64,000 nucleotides of DNA from Flavobacterium soli DSM 19725 (GTDB taxonomy: Bacteria; Bacteroidota; Bacteroidia; Flavobacteriales; Flavobacteriaceae). A program made the position numbers and the translations under genes. Below the pieces are notes generated by a model. That model worked only from the letters and a program-made list of their open reading frames with translations. It made no database searches and was not told the DNA's origin. Where the stretch lies: the NCBI RefSeq assembly GCF_000422705.1, contig NZ_AUGO01000001.1, positions 372,001 through 436,000 on the forward strand. Direction: 5' to 3'. Below, piece after piece: positions 18,085 to 26,978 of this stretch (positions are counted from its first letter, which is position 1; each line of letters opens with the position of its first letter).

Positions 18085-18113
18085 ATAAAAAAAGCTTCAC
18101 AATCGAAGCTTTT
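18085..18113 (-). terminator. Terminator after the small membrane protein gene
   Basis: AAAGCTTC (18091-18098) pairs with GAAGCTTT (18105-18112) around a 6-base loop, 10 bases beyond the stop at 18123, and runs into seven T residues on the minus strand. Confidence 0.85.
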
Positions 18114-18122
18114 GATTGGTTT

Positions 18123-18545
18123 TTAGAACCATAATTTCCATGGAATTCTGCTTAATATCAGCACTAAACCAAGTGTATAGAAAATGGCAAATGTTTTGAA
18201 TTTTGAAGTTGAATCAGTCAGTTTCTTATGTTTAGACCATCCTATGGTGATCAAAATGATAGCGATAATATTAATAAGAGGGTGCTCTAGAGAAGTAAGT
18301 CTCAGCTCAGCATTTTTCATTTCGCCCAAAACAGCTTTTCCTAATGGGGATACAAAATACAACACCAATCCGAAAACAAATTGAATATGGGTAAAAATCA
18401 AAGCAAACAAAGCCAGTTTTCTGTCTTTTCCTGTGAATTCTTTTTTAGAAGAATAACCAATCAAGGCGTTTACAACAGCAATAAAAAGAAATAACAAAAC
18501 TAGATAAGCCCAACCGGAATGTGCTTTTTGAATGAATTCGTACAT
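18123..18545 (-). CDS. Small four-helix integral membrane protein (cytochrome b-like, function unknown)
   Basis: The start at 18545 gives MYEFIQKAHSGWAYLV and 140 residues; an upstream in-frame extension looks non-coding. Four hydrophobic helices are visible: about 9-30, 44-64, 85-102 and 115-133. Histidines sit near membrane faces in AHSGW, FTHIQF and LEHPLIN, which could bind haem, but no motif proves it. I recall relatives in Flavobacteria carrying labels such as cytochrome B without experimental support. The gene follows the TonB receptor after that gene's own terminator. Confidence 0.7.
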   Translation of the reverse strand: MYEFIQKAHSGWAYLVLLFLFIAVVNALIGYSSKKEFTGKDRKLALFALIFTHIQFVFGLVLYFVSPLGKAVLGEMKNAELRLTSLEHPLINIIAIILITIGWSKHKKLTDSTSKFKTFAIFYTLGLVLILSRIPWKLWF

Positions 18546-18587
18546 GTGTTTTAATTTTTGGAAATCAAATATAGTAAATTTATGGCA

Positions 18588-18618
18588 AAATAAAAGCCTC
18601 ACATTACTGCAAGGCTTT
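18588..18618 (-). terminator. Terminator after the TonB receptor gene
   Basis: AAAGCCT (18593-18599) pairs with AGGCTTT (18612-18618) around a 12-base loop, 20 bases past the stop at 18639. The T-rich stretch after it on the minus strand (TTTATTTTG) is interrupted. Confidence 0.65.
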
Positions 18619-18638
18619 CTATTTTTATTGAATACAAA

Positions 18639-21377
18639 TTAGAAATTATATCGAATTGAGGCATTCCATGTTCTACCTAAACCGAAGTATCCAAAGTTTC
18701 CATCCGCAATTCCGTTATAGACTCTACCATTTGATTGATAAGTCCCCAATGAAGGATTTGAAGAACTAATGTTATCAGTCGTTTTTGTATTACTTGTTAG
18801 TTCAGATAAATAGATTTGATTTAAAAGGTTGTTTACATTTATTCTGAAGCTAACATTATTTTGTTTGTTTTTGCCTACCAACATTTTATAGGAAATCCCA
18901 AGATCTACTAAATAATAACTTGGTAACTCTAAATTTTCTTTAGCAGCAACATTTGCATGCAATTTTTCATAATATCTCCAATCAGCATCAATTGAAAAAC
19001 GAGGCAAAAACTCATATCGTGTACCTAAACCAAATGTAGTTTGAGCACCATCTCCAACTTTTCCTCCATCTAAATCGGTTTCTGTAACTTCTAACGGATT
19101 TAAATTTTCATCTCTTTTGGTACTGATTGCATTACCATCATATTCCCAGTTTCCTACAGAAGCAAAACCTTTAACATCTAAATTTGAAAGTGGTTTGAAA
19201 ACAAAATCCAACTCTAAACCAGAGTGAACTTGCTTAACACCTTGGTTTTCTGTGAAAATAACATCTCCTGCTAATACCGGTGTAGTTCCAATTGTTCCGT
19301 CAGCCGCTTGAACCCCTGAAGTTGTCACCACTCTATCTTCCCAAGTGGTTCTATAAGCATTTAAGCTTGCAGTAAACATTCTTGATTTAAAGCTATAACC
19401 CGCTTCAAGACCTAAAACTTTTTCGTTTTCAGTTAATGGGTTAACTTGATTTGTGAAATTCAAGTAAATATTGTCGTGATAAGGCTGACGTGAATAGTAT
19501 CCTGCATTTGCATACACTGAATGCTGTTCTGCAAAAATATAAGCTGACCCTCCTTTTACATTATATCCAATGTTCGAAATTTTTTCAGAATCTTGAAACT
19601 CTTCCTGATAGTCATAATAATCGAATCGTTGGTGAGTTTGATTTGAAACTGCTCCTTGAACAAAAGCTGAAAAATTATCATTTGCATACTCTAACTGACC
19701 AAAAACACCACCATAGGAAATAGTTTCACTATAATCATAATCTATTTTTTGGTTCCCGGCTGCATTATTAAAAAAAGCATGCCAAGGATCGATATTATAC
19801 GATTCTGTCACAGTATTTGATTGACTTGGCAATGTGTTTGGATTTGGAACAACATGAGTGTTGTCTCTTAAAGGTCTGCTTTCGGACCATCCTCTTAATC
19901 CCATAAAGTTTGAGATTTGACGATAATGATCACCATTATAAGTCCTTAAATCTAAACCAAAATTCAAGTTCAGGTTTTTACCTAATTCTTTTTTCAAATT
20001 GGATACAATTCCATACCACTCATGGTTATTCATAGAAGCTCTGATAGCATAGTTTGAATTTGTCCCAATTCCGTCAGCATCTGCTAGATTATTGTCATAA
20101 ATTTGATCAAAATCGATATAAGTATCTTGGATTGATCCTGTTATTGGATTCAATTGTTTTACATACCTTTTGTTAGCACTGGATCCATAATTTCCAGTTC
20201 CTCCACCTCTACCCCATGAAGCATATAATACCGTAGATAAAGAGGTTGTGCTGTTGATGTTGAAATCCCAGTTCAGGTTAGCAACCGGCTTGTGATAGAA
20301 ATTTACTCTTTCAGAAACATATTTCCCGTTTAAATAACCATAGTTGTTATTATACTTTCTGCCAAAGGCTAAATAATCAGAAATTCTCTTTGTGAAATTT
20401 TGGTCGTGTTCTTGTGGAGCACCTGTAATTAAAAAGTTAAAACTATGTCTGTCGTTTGGTTTGTATCCAAAAGAGATGAAATAGTTTTGACCTTCTCCTC
20501 TAGTACCTTCATTGTATCCCTCTCCTTGCCAGTGTGTCATCATTACACTAACTCCAAAACCATTTTTCATGATTCCAGTATTATAAGCCGCTGTAGTTTT
20601 TAAAAACGAATCATTACCAACACCTGTTGAAACAAATCCTCCTTCTTTTTTATCCGTTGCTTTGGTAACAAAGTTCACTGTCCCTCCCACTGAAGAAATG
20701 GCTAATTTTGATGAACCTAAACCTCTTTGTATTTGAATGAAATTTGCAATATCTGACATTCCAGACCAGTTTGACCAATACATTTTTCCGTCTTCCATTC
20801 CGTTGATAGGTTGACCGTTCAACAAGAAAGCAGTATTGTCCTGTTGAAATCCACGAACACTAATTCTAGAATCTCCAAAACCTCCAGCTTGACCAGAAAC
20901 GTAAACTGATGGCGAGTTCACCATCGTTTGTGTAATATCCGATGAACCTACTTTTTCTACGATTTCAGAAGATTTAATTGTGGTTACCGCGATAGGTGTC
21001 TTCCTGTCCTTGGCTAAATCGATGATACCTTTACCAACGACAATAACTTCATCCAATTGACTTGTATCTTCCGTCAAGCGGATGGCTCCCAAATCGATTG
21101 TTTGACCATTTTTCACTGAGAAATCAATGGTTTTTGTTTCAAATCCAATGAATGTAATTACGATTTGACCAGTAGCAACTGTACTTTGCAAGCTAAATTT
21201 CCCATCCATATCAGTCGACGTACCGATTGAAGTTCCCTTTATGGTAACATTTACACCAGGAATTCCTGCATTCAATTGTTCATCAATAAGGGTTCCTGTA
21301 ATTTTTCCTTGCGAAAATACTGTTGAAGCTGCCATTAATAGCAATCCTGTTAGTATCCAATTTTTAATCGTTTTCAT
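18639..21377 (-). CDS. TonB-dependent receptor with carboxypeptidase-like N-terminal domain
   Basis: This 912-residue outer-membrane transporter starts at ATG 21375-21377, which leads straight into a signal peptide (MKTIKNWILTGLLLMAAST) ending at VFSQ. Domains: a CarboxypepD_reg-like sandwich (about 25-110, GTLIDEQLNAGIPGVNVTIK), a TonB plug (about 120-245, with ISVRGFQQDNTAFLLNGQPI and GLGSSKLAISSVGGTVNFVT), then a 22-strand type barrel ending in ...WNASIRYNF, the aromatic C-terminus expected for BAM insertion. No SusD, haem or siderophore genes are adjacent, so the ligand is unknown. Confidence 0.93.
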   Translation of the reverse strand: MKTIKNWILTGLLLMAASTVFSQGKITGTLIDEQLNAGIPGVNVTIKGTSIGTSTDMDGKFSLQSTVATGQIVITFIGFETKTIDFSVKNGQTIDLGAIRLTEDTSQLDEVIVVGKGIIDLAKDRKTPIAVTTIKSSEIVEKVGSSDITQTMVNSPSVYVSGQAGGFGDSRISVRGFQQDNTAFLLNGQPINGMEDGKMYWSNWSGMSDIANFIQIQRGLGSSKLAISSVGGTVNFVTKATDKKEGGFVSTGVGNDSFLKTTAAYNTGIMKNGFGVSVMMTHWQGEGYNEGTRGEGQNYFISFGYKPNDRHSFNFLITGAPQEHDQNFTKRISDYLAFGRKYNNNYGYLNGKYVSERVNFYHKPVANLNWDFNINSTTSLSTVLYASWGRGGGTGNYGSSANKRYVKQLNPITGSIQDTYIDFDQIYDNNLADADGIGTNSNYAIRASMNNHEWYGIVSNLKKELGKNLNLNFGLDLRTYNGDHYRQISNFMGLRGWSESRPLRDNTHVVPNPNTLPSQSNTVTESYNIDPWHAFFNNAAGNQKIDYDYSETISYGGVFGQLEYANDNFSAFVQGAVSNQTHQRFDYYDYQEEFQDSEKISNIGYNVKGGSAYIFAEQHSVYANAGYYSRQPYHDNIYLNFTNQVNPLTENEKVLGLEAGYSFKSRMFTASLNAYRTTWEDRVVTTSGVQAADGTIGTTPVLAGDVIFTENQGVKQVHSGLELDFVFKPLSNLDVKGFASVGNWEYDGNAISTKRDENLNPLEVTETDLDGGKVGDGAQTTFGLGTRYEFLPRFSIDADWRYYEKLHANVAAKENLELPSYYLVDLGISYKMLVGKNKQNNVSFRINVNNLLNQIYLSELTSNTKTTDNISSSNPSLGTYQSNGRVYNGIADGNFGYFGLGRTWNASIRYNF

Positions 21378-21596
21378 ACACTTTGTTTTAATTTTCAGCA
21401 AAATTGTAACAAGTGCAGACTATAAGAGTTAACGAATGGTTAAGAAAAAGCTAGTGCTGATTTTTTAACCTTGCCACAACTTTTTAGTTATCAAAGCTTA
21501 ATGCTTTGGTAATATCAATCCCATCAGTAGTTTTTTTTTAGTTGCAAAAGAGGGTTTCGTCGTAGGATGTTTTTAGATGTAAATTCCATGAAGGTG

Positions 21597-21777
21597 TCGT
21601 AGCCCTACGAAAGTGTCCCGACAACTATTTTGGGCCTGTCGTACTACTACGAAAGCTTCCCGCAAAACTTTTGGGCACTTCGTAGCCCTACGAAAGCTTC
21701 CCGCAAACTGTCGGGAAACAATTGTAGGCCTACGACGGTCTCCAGAAACTGAATTGACTCCGTCGTAGGCCTACAAT
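21597..21777. repeat. Cluster of CGTAG/CTACG palindromes with ~41-nt periodicity
   Basis: Five short palindromes built on CGTAG..CTACG lie at 21597-21610, 21639-21652, 21679-21694, 21724-21733 and 21765-21774. The first three recur about every 41 bases, and a 20-base direct repeat (21647-21666 and 21688-21707, CTACGAAAGCTTCCCGCAAA) links two of them. The last two form an 18-bp perfect inverted repeat (21721-21738 with 21760-21777). The cluster sits 20 bases beyond the pgi stop. No protein is encoded; 21378-21596 is otherwise AT-rich spacer with the receptor promoter. Confidence 0.85.
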
Positions 21778-21800
21778 GGGTAGCAAATTTTGAAAAAAGA

Positions 21801-23441
21801 CTATTTTTTCAAGAAATGCTGTAGCAAAAATGTAGTAGAACTGTCGTGTTCGTTGATATTTCCTGAATTGATTTCCGAAAGAATAGAATTAGCCAATTGC
21901 TTGCCTAGCTCCACACCCCATTGATCATAACTAAAGATGTTCCAAATTACACCCTGAACGAAAATTTTGTGTTCATATAAAGCAACGAGCGAACCTAAGG
22001 TTTCTGGCGTTAGCTTTTGAATCAATAAAGTATTCGTTGGTTTATTTCCTGTGAACACTTTAAACGGTAGTAAAAATTCGGCTTGACCGGTAGAAAAATT
22101 CAATTTCGTGAATTCGGCATTCACTTGGCTTTCGGTTTTTCCGTTTAAAAGTGCTTCGGTTTGAGCGAAAAAATTTGACATCAATTTATCGTGGTGGTTG
22201 TCATCGCCATACAAAGGTTTTACAAATCCGATGAAATCAGTCGGGATCAGTTTTGTTCCCTGGTGAATCAATTGAAAGAAGGCGTGTTGCGAGTTTGTTC
22301 CCGGCTCTCCCCAAATGATAGTTCCCGTTTGATAGTTAACTGGGTTTCCGTCACGGTCAACACTTTTTCCGTTGCTTTCCATGATGCCTTGTTGCAAATA
22401 AGGAGCAAGTTTTTGTAAATATTGGGTATAGGGAATCAAGGCTTCGCTTTCGGCACCAAAGAAATTATTGTACCAGATGCTTAGCAAAGCTAGAACGACT
22501 GGAATATTTTTATCAAAAGAAGTGGTCTTGAAATGTTCGTCCATTTCGTTGGCTCCTTTCAATAATTTATCAAAATTGTCATAACCAACGGCTAGACTTA
22601 TTGATAACCCAACTGCACTCCACAGCGAAAAACGTCCTCCAACCCAGTCCCACATTGGGAAAACGTTTTCCGGATTGATACCGAATTCGGTTACGTTTTT
22701 AATATTGGTAGAAACCGCCACAAAATGCTTGGCAACATCTTCCTGCTTAGCAGATTTCAAGAACCATTTTCGGATAGTTTCAGAATTGGTAAGGGTTTCC
22801 TGAGTGGTAAATGTTTTAGAAACAATTACGAAAAGTGTTGTTTCGGGATTTAATTTCTTGATGATTTCGTTCACGTGATCACCATCAACATTGGAAACAA
22901 AATGAACGTTCAAATGATTCTTATAAAATTGCAACGCTTCCACCACCATTGCAGGACCTAAATCAGATCCGCCAATTCCAATGTTTACAACATCTGTAAA
23001 TGTCTTTCCTGTGAAACCTTTTCGGTCGCCATTAACTATTTCATTTGTAAAGGTTTTGATTTTATTTTTTACTTCGTAGATTTCTGGGATTACGTTTTCG
23101 CCATCAACCTTTACTTCTGCAGTTGCTGGAGCTCTCAAGGCAGTGTGTAAAACGGCTCTGTTTTCGGTCTTGTTGATCAAGTCGCCGTCAAAATATTTGG
23201 CAATGGCTTCCTGAAGGTTTACTTCTTCGGCCAATTGTAGCAAAAGATCGACGGTTTCCTGATTGATGATATTTTTTGAATAATCTACCAAAAAATCATT
23301 CCATTGAAGGTGAAATTTTTCGGTTCGGGTTGCATCTTCCTGAAACATTTGTTTCATGGATGCGCTTTGCATTTCGGTAAAATGTTTTTGCAATTTGTTC
23401 CAAGCTGTTGTTGCTGTGGGATTTGTATTGTGTAATGCCAT
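21801..23441 (-). CDS. pgi: Glucose-6-phosphate isomerase
   Basis: This cytoplasmic glycolytic enzyme interconverts glucose 6-phosphate and fructose 6-phosphate. It is 546 residues from ATG 23439-23441 ([14 protein letters not shown]); a longer frame reaches 23486 but lacks family similarity. The sugar-phosphate binding sequence [15 protein letters not shown] and the C-terminal signature [19 protein letters not shown] are intact, the latter carrying the catalytic glutamate and histidine region. A TAAATTTG promoter-like box lies at 23484-23491 on the minus strand. It belongs to the long E. coli-type PGI subfamily. Confidence 0.97.
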   Translation of the reverse strand: MALHNTNPTATTAWNKLQKHFTEMQSASMKQMFQEDATRTEKFHLQWNDFLVDYSKNIINQETVDLLLQLAEEVNLQEAIAKYFDGDLINKTENRAVLHTALRAPATAEVKVDGENVIPEIYEVKNKIKTFTNEIVNGDRKGFTGKTFTDVVNIGIGGSDLGPAMVVEALQFYKNHLNVHFVSNVDGDHVNEIIKKLNPETTLFVIVSKTFTTQETLTNSETIRKWFLKSAKQEDVAKHFVAVSTNIKNVTEFGINPENVFPMWDWVGGRFSLWSAVGLSISLAVGYDNFDKLLKGANEMDEHFKTTSFDKNIPVVLALLSIWYNNFFGAESEALIPYTQYLQKLAPYLQQGIMESNGKSVDRDGNPVNYQTGTIIWGEPGTNSQHAFFQLIHQGTKLIPTDFIGFVKPLYGDDNHHDKLMSNFFAQTEALLNGKTESQVNAEFTKLNFSTGQAEFLLPFKVFTGNKPTNTLLIQKLTPETLGSLVALYEHKIFVQGVIWNIFSYDQWGVELGKQLANSILSEINSGNINEHDSSTTFLLQHFLKK

Positions 23442-23526
23442 TATAATGTGGTATTGGGGATTTGTGTCTTGATTTAAAAAATGCAAATTTACAACATTAG
23501 TTTGTAAAGTAAACGTTAAGGTGTTT

Positions 23527-23666
23527 TAGCCCAGATTGAAATGGAAAGCCTCCTGCCTGAAAAGCTATTTTTTTCTGGCAGAAAAGAGCGACCAACGGAA
23601 GCTCCTTTTGTGACTTGAAAAAAAAGCTTTTCAGGCAGGAGCTTGGAATGGAAAGCTGGATTAGCT
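23527..23666. repeat. Structured intergenic element: 25-bp hairpin between 10-bp direct repeats
   Basis: Between the M23 and pgi genes, CTCCTGCCTGAAAAGCT (23550-23566) is perfectly complementary to 23625-23641. After one bulged A the stem continues through a T7/A7 run to 23575 and 23617, giving about 25 bp with a 41-base loop. The exact direct repeat AATGGAAAGC brackets it (23540-23549 and 23647-23656). There is no reading frame. The arrangement looks like a non-coding mobile or RNA-forming cassette rather than a simple terminator. Confidence 0.75.
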
Positions 23667-23690
23667 CCTGAAAAAAAATCGTCAGGGAAA

Positions 23691-24929
23691 TTATTTCTTG
23701 AATTTTATTGCAGCAATGCTATCCAATTCTTTTTTTAGAGGTGCCATTTCGGCCATGAATCGCGGTTTGAATTTGGCATTCATAGGTTCCGAATTCGGTA
23801 GTTTTTGTCGAAGTGCATCTACTTGAACGCCATTTTTCCAGAAGCGGTAGCACACGTGAGGACCTGTTGCTAATCCTGTACTTCCTACTTTCCCGATGAC
23901 ATCGCCTTGTGAAACGCGTTGACCGCGACGTACCAAAATTTTCGACATGTGCAGGTATTGTGTGGAATAGGTGCTGTTGTGTTTTACTTTTACGTAGTTT
24001 CCGTTTCCGGCGGTGTAGCCTGTTCTTTCTACAACTCCAGAAGCTGTGGTCACGATTGGCGTACCGTGAGCGGCGGCATAATCGGTTCCGTTATGTGCCT
24101 TGAAACGTTGCTGGACAGGGTGAAATCTACGGGTCGAAAATTTAGAAGAAATCCTGTAACCAAATTTTAGCGGAGCTTTGAGGAACATGTTTTTCAACAC
24201 TTTCCCTTCTTCGTCATAATAATCGACTTTTCGTGAAGTGGTATCTTGCTTGAAAGGAAATGCATAGATTTTTTTCCCTTTATATTCAAAGAATGAGGCT
24301 TCGAGGCTTTCTACTCCTGCAAAAATGGTGTCGTTGATGTATTTTTCTGTGAAGGTTACGGCAAATTTATCGCCTTTTTGAATCTTGAAGAAATCGACAG
24401 AATAGGCATAGATGTCGGCTAGATTTTGGGCCATCGAGGCATTGACTCCAGCTTTGCTAAGCGTTTCGGATAAAGAACCGCTGATTTCTGTGGCAATTGT
24501 TCTTCTCTTTAAGGTAATAGGTTTTTGCTTTTTATAAGCATGAACTGAATCTCTAAAATCCACTACATAATAATTGGCGATATCAGCTTGATAAATAAAA
24601 ACCTGAAGCTTTTTTGAAGCATCTTTTGTTCGAAGCATTGTGTAAGGTTTCCCGATTCTGATGTTTCGTAGATTGAAAGAATCTCTTACCCTATCTGCAA
24701 TTTCGTGTACTTTTTTATCACCCAGATTTTGCTTTTCCAAAATACTACCAAAAGTATCTCCACTAACAATAGTGTCCTGAACAACATCATAGTCGTTGAG
24801 CTTGAAACCGAATTCTATTATTACAGGTTCAGGTTTCTTTACTTCAACAGGTTTTGTTTTTTCTTCAGCTTCTTTTTTACAGGAAACAAGAGAGATTAGC
24901 AGTACTAGTGTCAGGAGTAATCTTTTCAA
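23691..24929 (-). CDS. M23 family peptidoglycan endopeptidase, lipoprotein
   Basis: This 412-residue envelope protein has a lipobox (LISLVSC, Cys17) and a charged Glu/Lys linker. An OapA/LysM-like middle section follows (about 45-135, with TIVSGDTFGSILEKQNLG), and a C-terminal LytM/M23 domain (about 260-385). The first metal site is intact (AHNGTDY, His and Asp near residues 278 and 282), as is LHMS. The HxH motif reads HVC (GPHVCYRFW, near 358), so the histidine that usually ligates zinc is cysteine. Cys can bind zinc, so activity is still possible. It is the last gene of the DUF3108-kynA unit, 30 bases after kynA. Confidence 0.92.
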   Translation of the reverse strand: MKRLLLTLVLLISLVSCKKEAEEKTKPVEVKKPEPVIIEFGFKLNDYDVVQDTIVSGDTFGSILEKQNLGDKKVHEIADRVRDSFNLRNIRIGKPYTMLRTKDASKKLQVFIYQADIANYYVVDFRDSVHAYKKQKPITLKRRTIATEISGSLSETLSKAGVNASMAQNLADIYAYSVDFFKIQKGDKFAVTFTEKYINDTIFAGVESLEASFFEYKGKKIYAFPFKQDTTSRKVDYYDEEGKVLKNMFLKAPLKFGYRISSKFSTRRFHPVQQRFKAHNGTDYAAAHGTPIVTTASGVVERTGYTAGNGNYVKVKHNSTYSTQYLHMSKILVRRGQRVSQGDVIGKVGSTGLATGPHVCYRFWKNGVQVDALRQKLPNSEPMNAKFKPRFMAEMAPLKKELDSIAAIKFKK

Positions 24930-24959
24930 ATCTTTGTTTTTATGCAGTTAAACTATAAA

Positions 24960-25886
24960 CTATTTTTCTTCTCCCCAGTTTTTGAGTTCTTCATCCGACC
25001 ATAATTCTGGGAAAAATATTCTTCGTTGGTATTTTGGGTGCATGTATTTTTTCCAATCACTTCCTCCTGTTGCTTCTCCAGCTCCTTTTCCACTTCCGTC
25101 GATATATTTCTTGGCAGTATTGAGGTGTTGCATGACCCATGTGATGTTTACCGTATGGTCATAATGACGCATGGCATTTATCAAATCAGGGTTTTGCTGA
25201 GCCTCTTGAGGAAGCTGTTTGAATTTTTGCCAGATGTTTATGGTGTTGTATTCTTCCATATAGGCTAAAAATTCTTTTTTGTATTTTCTTTCGAATTCTG
25301 CTAAAAGATATGACTTTTCTCCGGTGTGATAATCTTTACCTGCAGCTTGCCAATATAAATGTTCCATGGCATGTTCATAAGGTGTATTCCTGTCTATTGA
25401 AGCTCTAAAACGGTAATCGATCAGATTAATCAAATCAGTAGAAGCGAATTCTATCAAACGGTATTGGGCACTTTGAAAACCACTTGCTGGTGTCAAAGTA
25501 TTGCGGAATTTCATGTATTGTTCGACTTCCATTCCGTCACCCATAATGTCGAAAGAAGTAGTCAACATATTAAAATAGCGACTAATTCGCATTAGCTTTT
25601 CAGTAAAGAAAGCTGTCTCTGGTTTTTCTGTGTGTGAAAGTTGTTCGATTTCCCAAAGGATCATCTTGAACAACAATTCGTTTACCTGATGATACATGAT
25701 AAAAACCATTTCATCAGGCAATGTTGTCCTTTGGGTTTGAAGATTTAGCAAAGCATCAGTTTGAATATAGTCCCAATAGGTTATGGGTTTTGACCAAAGT
25801 AACCCTTCTAAATGGGTATCGGTTTTTTGTCCGATTTCTTTGAATTTAGTATCTAATTGCTCTAATAAATCTTCTCTGTGTGTCAT
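24960..25886 (-). CDS. kynA: Tryptophan 2,3-dioxygenase
   Basis: This cytoplasmic haem enzyme opens the indole ring of tryptophan to N-formylkynurenine, the first step of the kynurenine route. It has 308 residues. YHQVNELLFKMILWE carries the active-site histidine region, FRNTLTPASGFQSAQYR binds substrate, and the proximal haem histidine is probably that of VMQHLNTAKKY. The glycine-rich ATGGSDWKKY loop closes the site. Its start codon overlaps the stop of the preceding DUF3108 gene (TAATG), so they are translationally coupled. Formamidase and kynureninase are not in the window. Confidence 0.95.
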   Translation of the reverse strand: MTHREDLLEQLDTKFKEIGQKTDTHLEGLLWSKPITYWDYIQTDALLNLQTQRTTLPDEMVFIMYHQVNELLFKMILWEIEQLSHTEKPETAFFTEKLMRISRYFNMLTTSFDIMGDGMEVEQYMKFRNTLTPASGFQSAQYRLIEFASTDLINLIDYRFRASIDRNTPYEHAMEHLYWQAAGKDYHTGEKSYLLAEFERKYKKEFLAYMEEYNTINIWQKFKQLPQEAQQNPDLINAMRHYDHTVNITWVMQHLNTAKKYIDGSGKGAGEATGGSDWKKYMHPKYQRRIFFPELWSDEELKNWGEEK

Positions 25887-26662
25887 TATGGTTTAACTTT
25901 TACTGTAAATGGATATTTGAGTCCCTTGAATCCATCCAAATCTGCTTTTAAAGAACCTACTGCCAAACTGGCCTTGATTCTAATAGGCATTTTATTGTCA
26001 TCGTCTGAAATCCAAACCGTTAAGCTTTCTTGTTCTTTAAAAACACGTCCTGCTTGAACATAAGGTCTGAAAACCATACAAGGAATCGTGCCAAATTTAG
26101 TTTTTATATCTTCTTTACCAATATATTTTAACTTAAATTTCGTCGTCTCATCATCAAAAAACATATCAATTGATATTGATTCACCAACTTTTAGTTCATC
26201 AATTGTTGGATGGTTTCTCAAATAATAAAATGTTGACAAAATATCCTGAGTATTGGCAGGAATGACGATTGTCTTTTCTTTTTTGTTCTTATAATCTTTT
26301 ACAAGCACTGTGTGTTTTGTATGATCAAAAAAACCTTGCTGATTTTTGGTATAACCTCCTTCATCAATTTTTCGCACATATTGATATGGGTTTCCTGTTT
26401 CCTTATCGAAATAACTTTCATAGGTATCATCTACCTTAAAGAAGAATTTTGTCATTCCAGTTGTCCATCCTTTACCAACAGCATGGAACACTTTCTTATT
26501 GTTTTTGACTCCTTCTTTTACTTCTAAGGTTGCATAACCAGCATTCACGATTCCATAATGCATTCTGAACTTGAACCATTCTCCTACATCAAAGGCACGT
26601 TCTTTTTGGGGTTTGAAACTTACGAGTGTAATAAAAACTGCAAATATTAAGATCTTTTTCAT
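25886..26662 (-). CDS. DUF3108 domain exported protein
   Basis: The start is at 26660-26662 (MKKILIFAVFITLVSFKPQ), giving 258 residues and a signal peptide; the upstream frame extension lacks coding character. The body matches the DUF3108 pattern, a beta-rich periplasmic fold with GEWFKFRMHYGIVNAGYATLEV near the N-terminus and PIRIKASLAVGSLKADL near the end. The function is unknown; the fold is lipocalin/LolA-like in appearance, suggesting a periplasmic ligand or lipid carrier, which is only inference. It opens the unit with kynA and the M23 peptidase. Confidence 0.82.
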   Translation of the reverse strand: MKKILIFAVFITLVSFKPQKERAFDVGEWFKFRMHYGIVNAGYATLEVKEGVKNNKKVFHAVGKGWTTGMTKFFFKVDDTYESYFDKETGNPYQYVRKIDEGGYTKNQQGFFDHTKHTVLVKDYKNKKEKTIVIPANTQDILSTFYYLRNHPTIDELKVGESISIDMFFDDETTKFKLKYIGKEDIKTKFGTIPCMVFRPYVQAGRVFKEQESLTVWISDDDNKMPIRIKASLAVGSLKADLDGFKGLKYPFTVKVKP

Positions 26663-26705
26663 TGGGGTAGCATTTTTTTTTAGATACAATATACAATTTT
26701 TGTTC

Positions 26706-26713
26706 CAAATGTA
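26706..26713 (-). promoter_or_regulatory. Candidate -7 box of the DUF3108-kynA unit
   Basis: The minus strand reads TACATTTG, 44 bases before the ATG of the DUF3108 gene, just downstream of the candidate sRNA terminator. No convincing -33 element is visible, since T-rich terminator sequence occupies that place. Confidence 0.5.
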
Positions 26714-26721
26714 CCAAAACA

Positions 26722-26832
26722 AAAAAACCCAGTCAAAAATATGACTGAGTTTTTATGCTATTAACCAACCAAAAAACTATAAATTATGAAAATCTATATA
26801 AAATTCGAAGGAAACCACTCCTTCTCTTTTTG
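26722..26832 (-). ncRNA. Candidate small RNA with its own promoter and terminator
   Basis: Between hppD and the DUF3108 gene the minus strand holds a full transcription unit of about 110 bases with no open reading frame of note. It follows a strong promoter (26838-26869). It has a 5' hairpin GAAGGA/TCCTTC (26807-26812 with 26819-26824) and an AT-rich unpaired middle. It ends in a terminator hairpin CAGTCA/TGACTG (26730-26735 with 26742-26747) followed by seven T residues. No known RNA family is recognised. It could instead be a long leader or attenuator for the downstream genes. The region 26870-26978 shows nothing else. Confidence 0.45.
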
Positions 26833-26837
26833 CGATG

Positions 26838-26869
26838 CAAAGATAATGTGTTTTATTGCGATATTCCAA
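26838..26869 (-). promoter_or_regulatory. Strong Bacteroidetes-type promoter in the hppD-DUF3108 spacer
   Basis: The minus strand has TTG (26867-26869), 21 bases, then TATCTTTG (26838-26845), the best match in the window to the Bacteroidetes TTG/TAnnTTTG promoter. The start of transcription would fall near 26832, about 170 bases upstream of the next start codon. Confidence 0.65.
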
Positions 26870-26978
26870 GAAATAAAAGATATTTAACATTAATTTGACA
26901 ATGCAAGGGTTACTACAACGTTGTATTTTATGGATTTGCTAAAAAATAATAAATATTTTATGTTAGTTTTTGCTTGTT

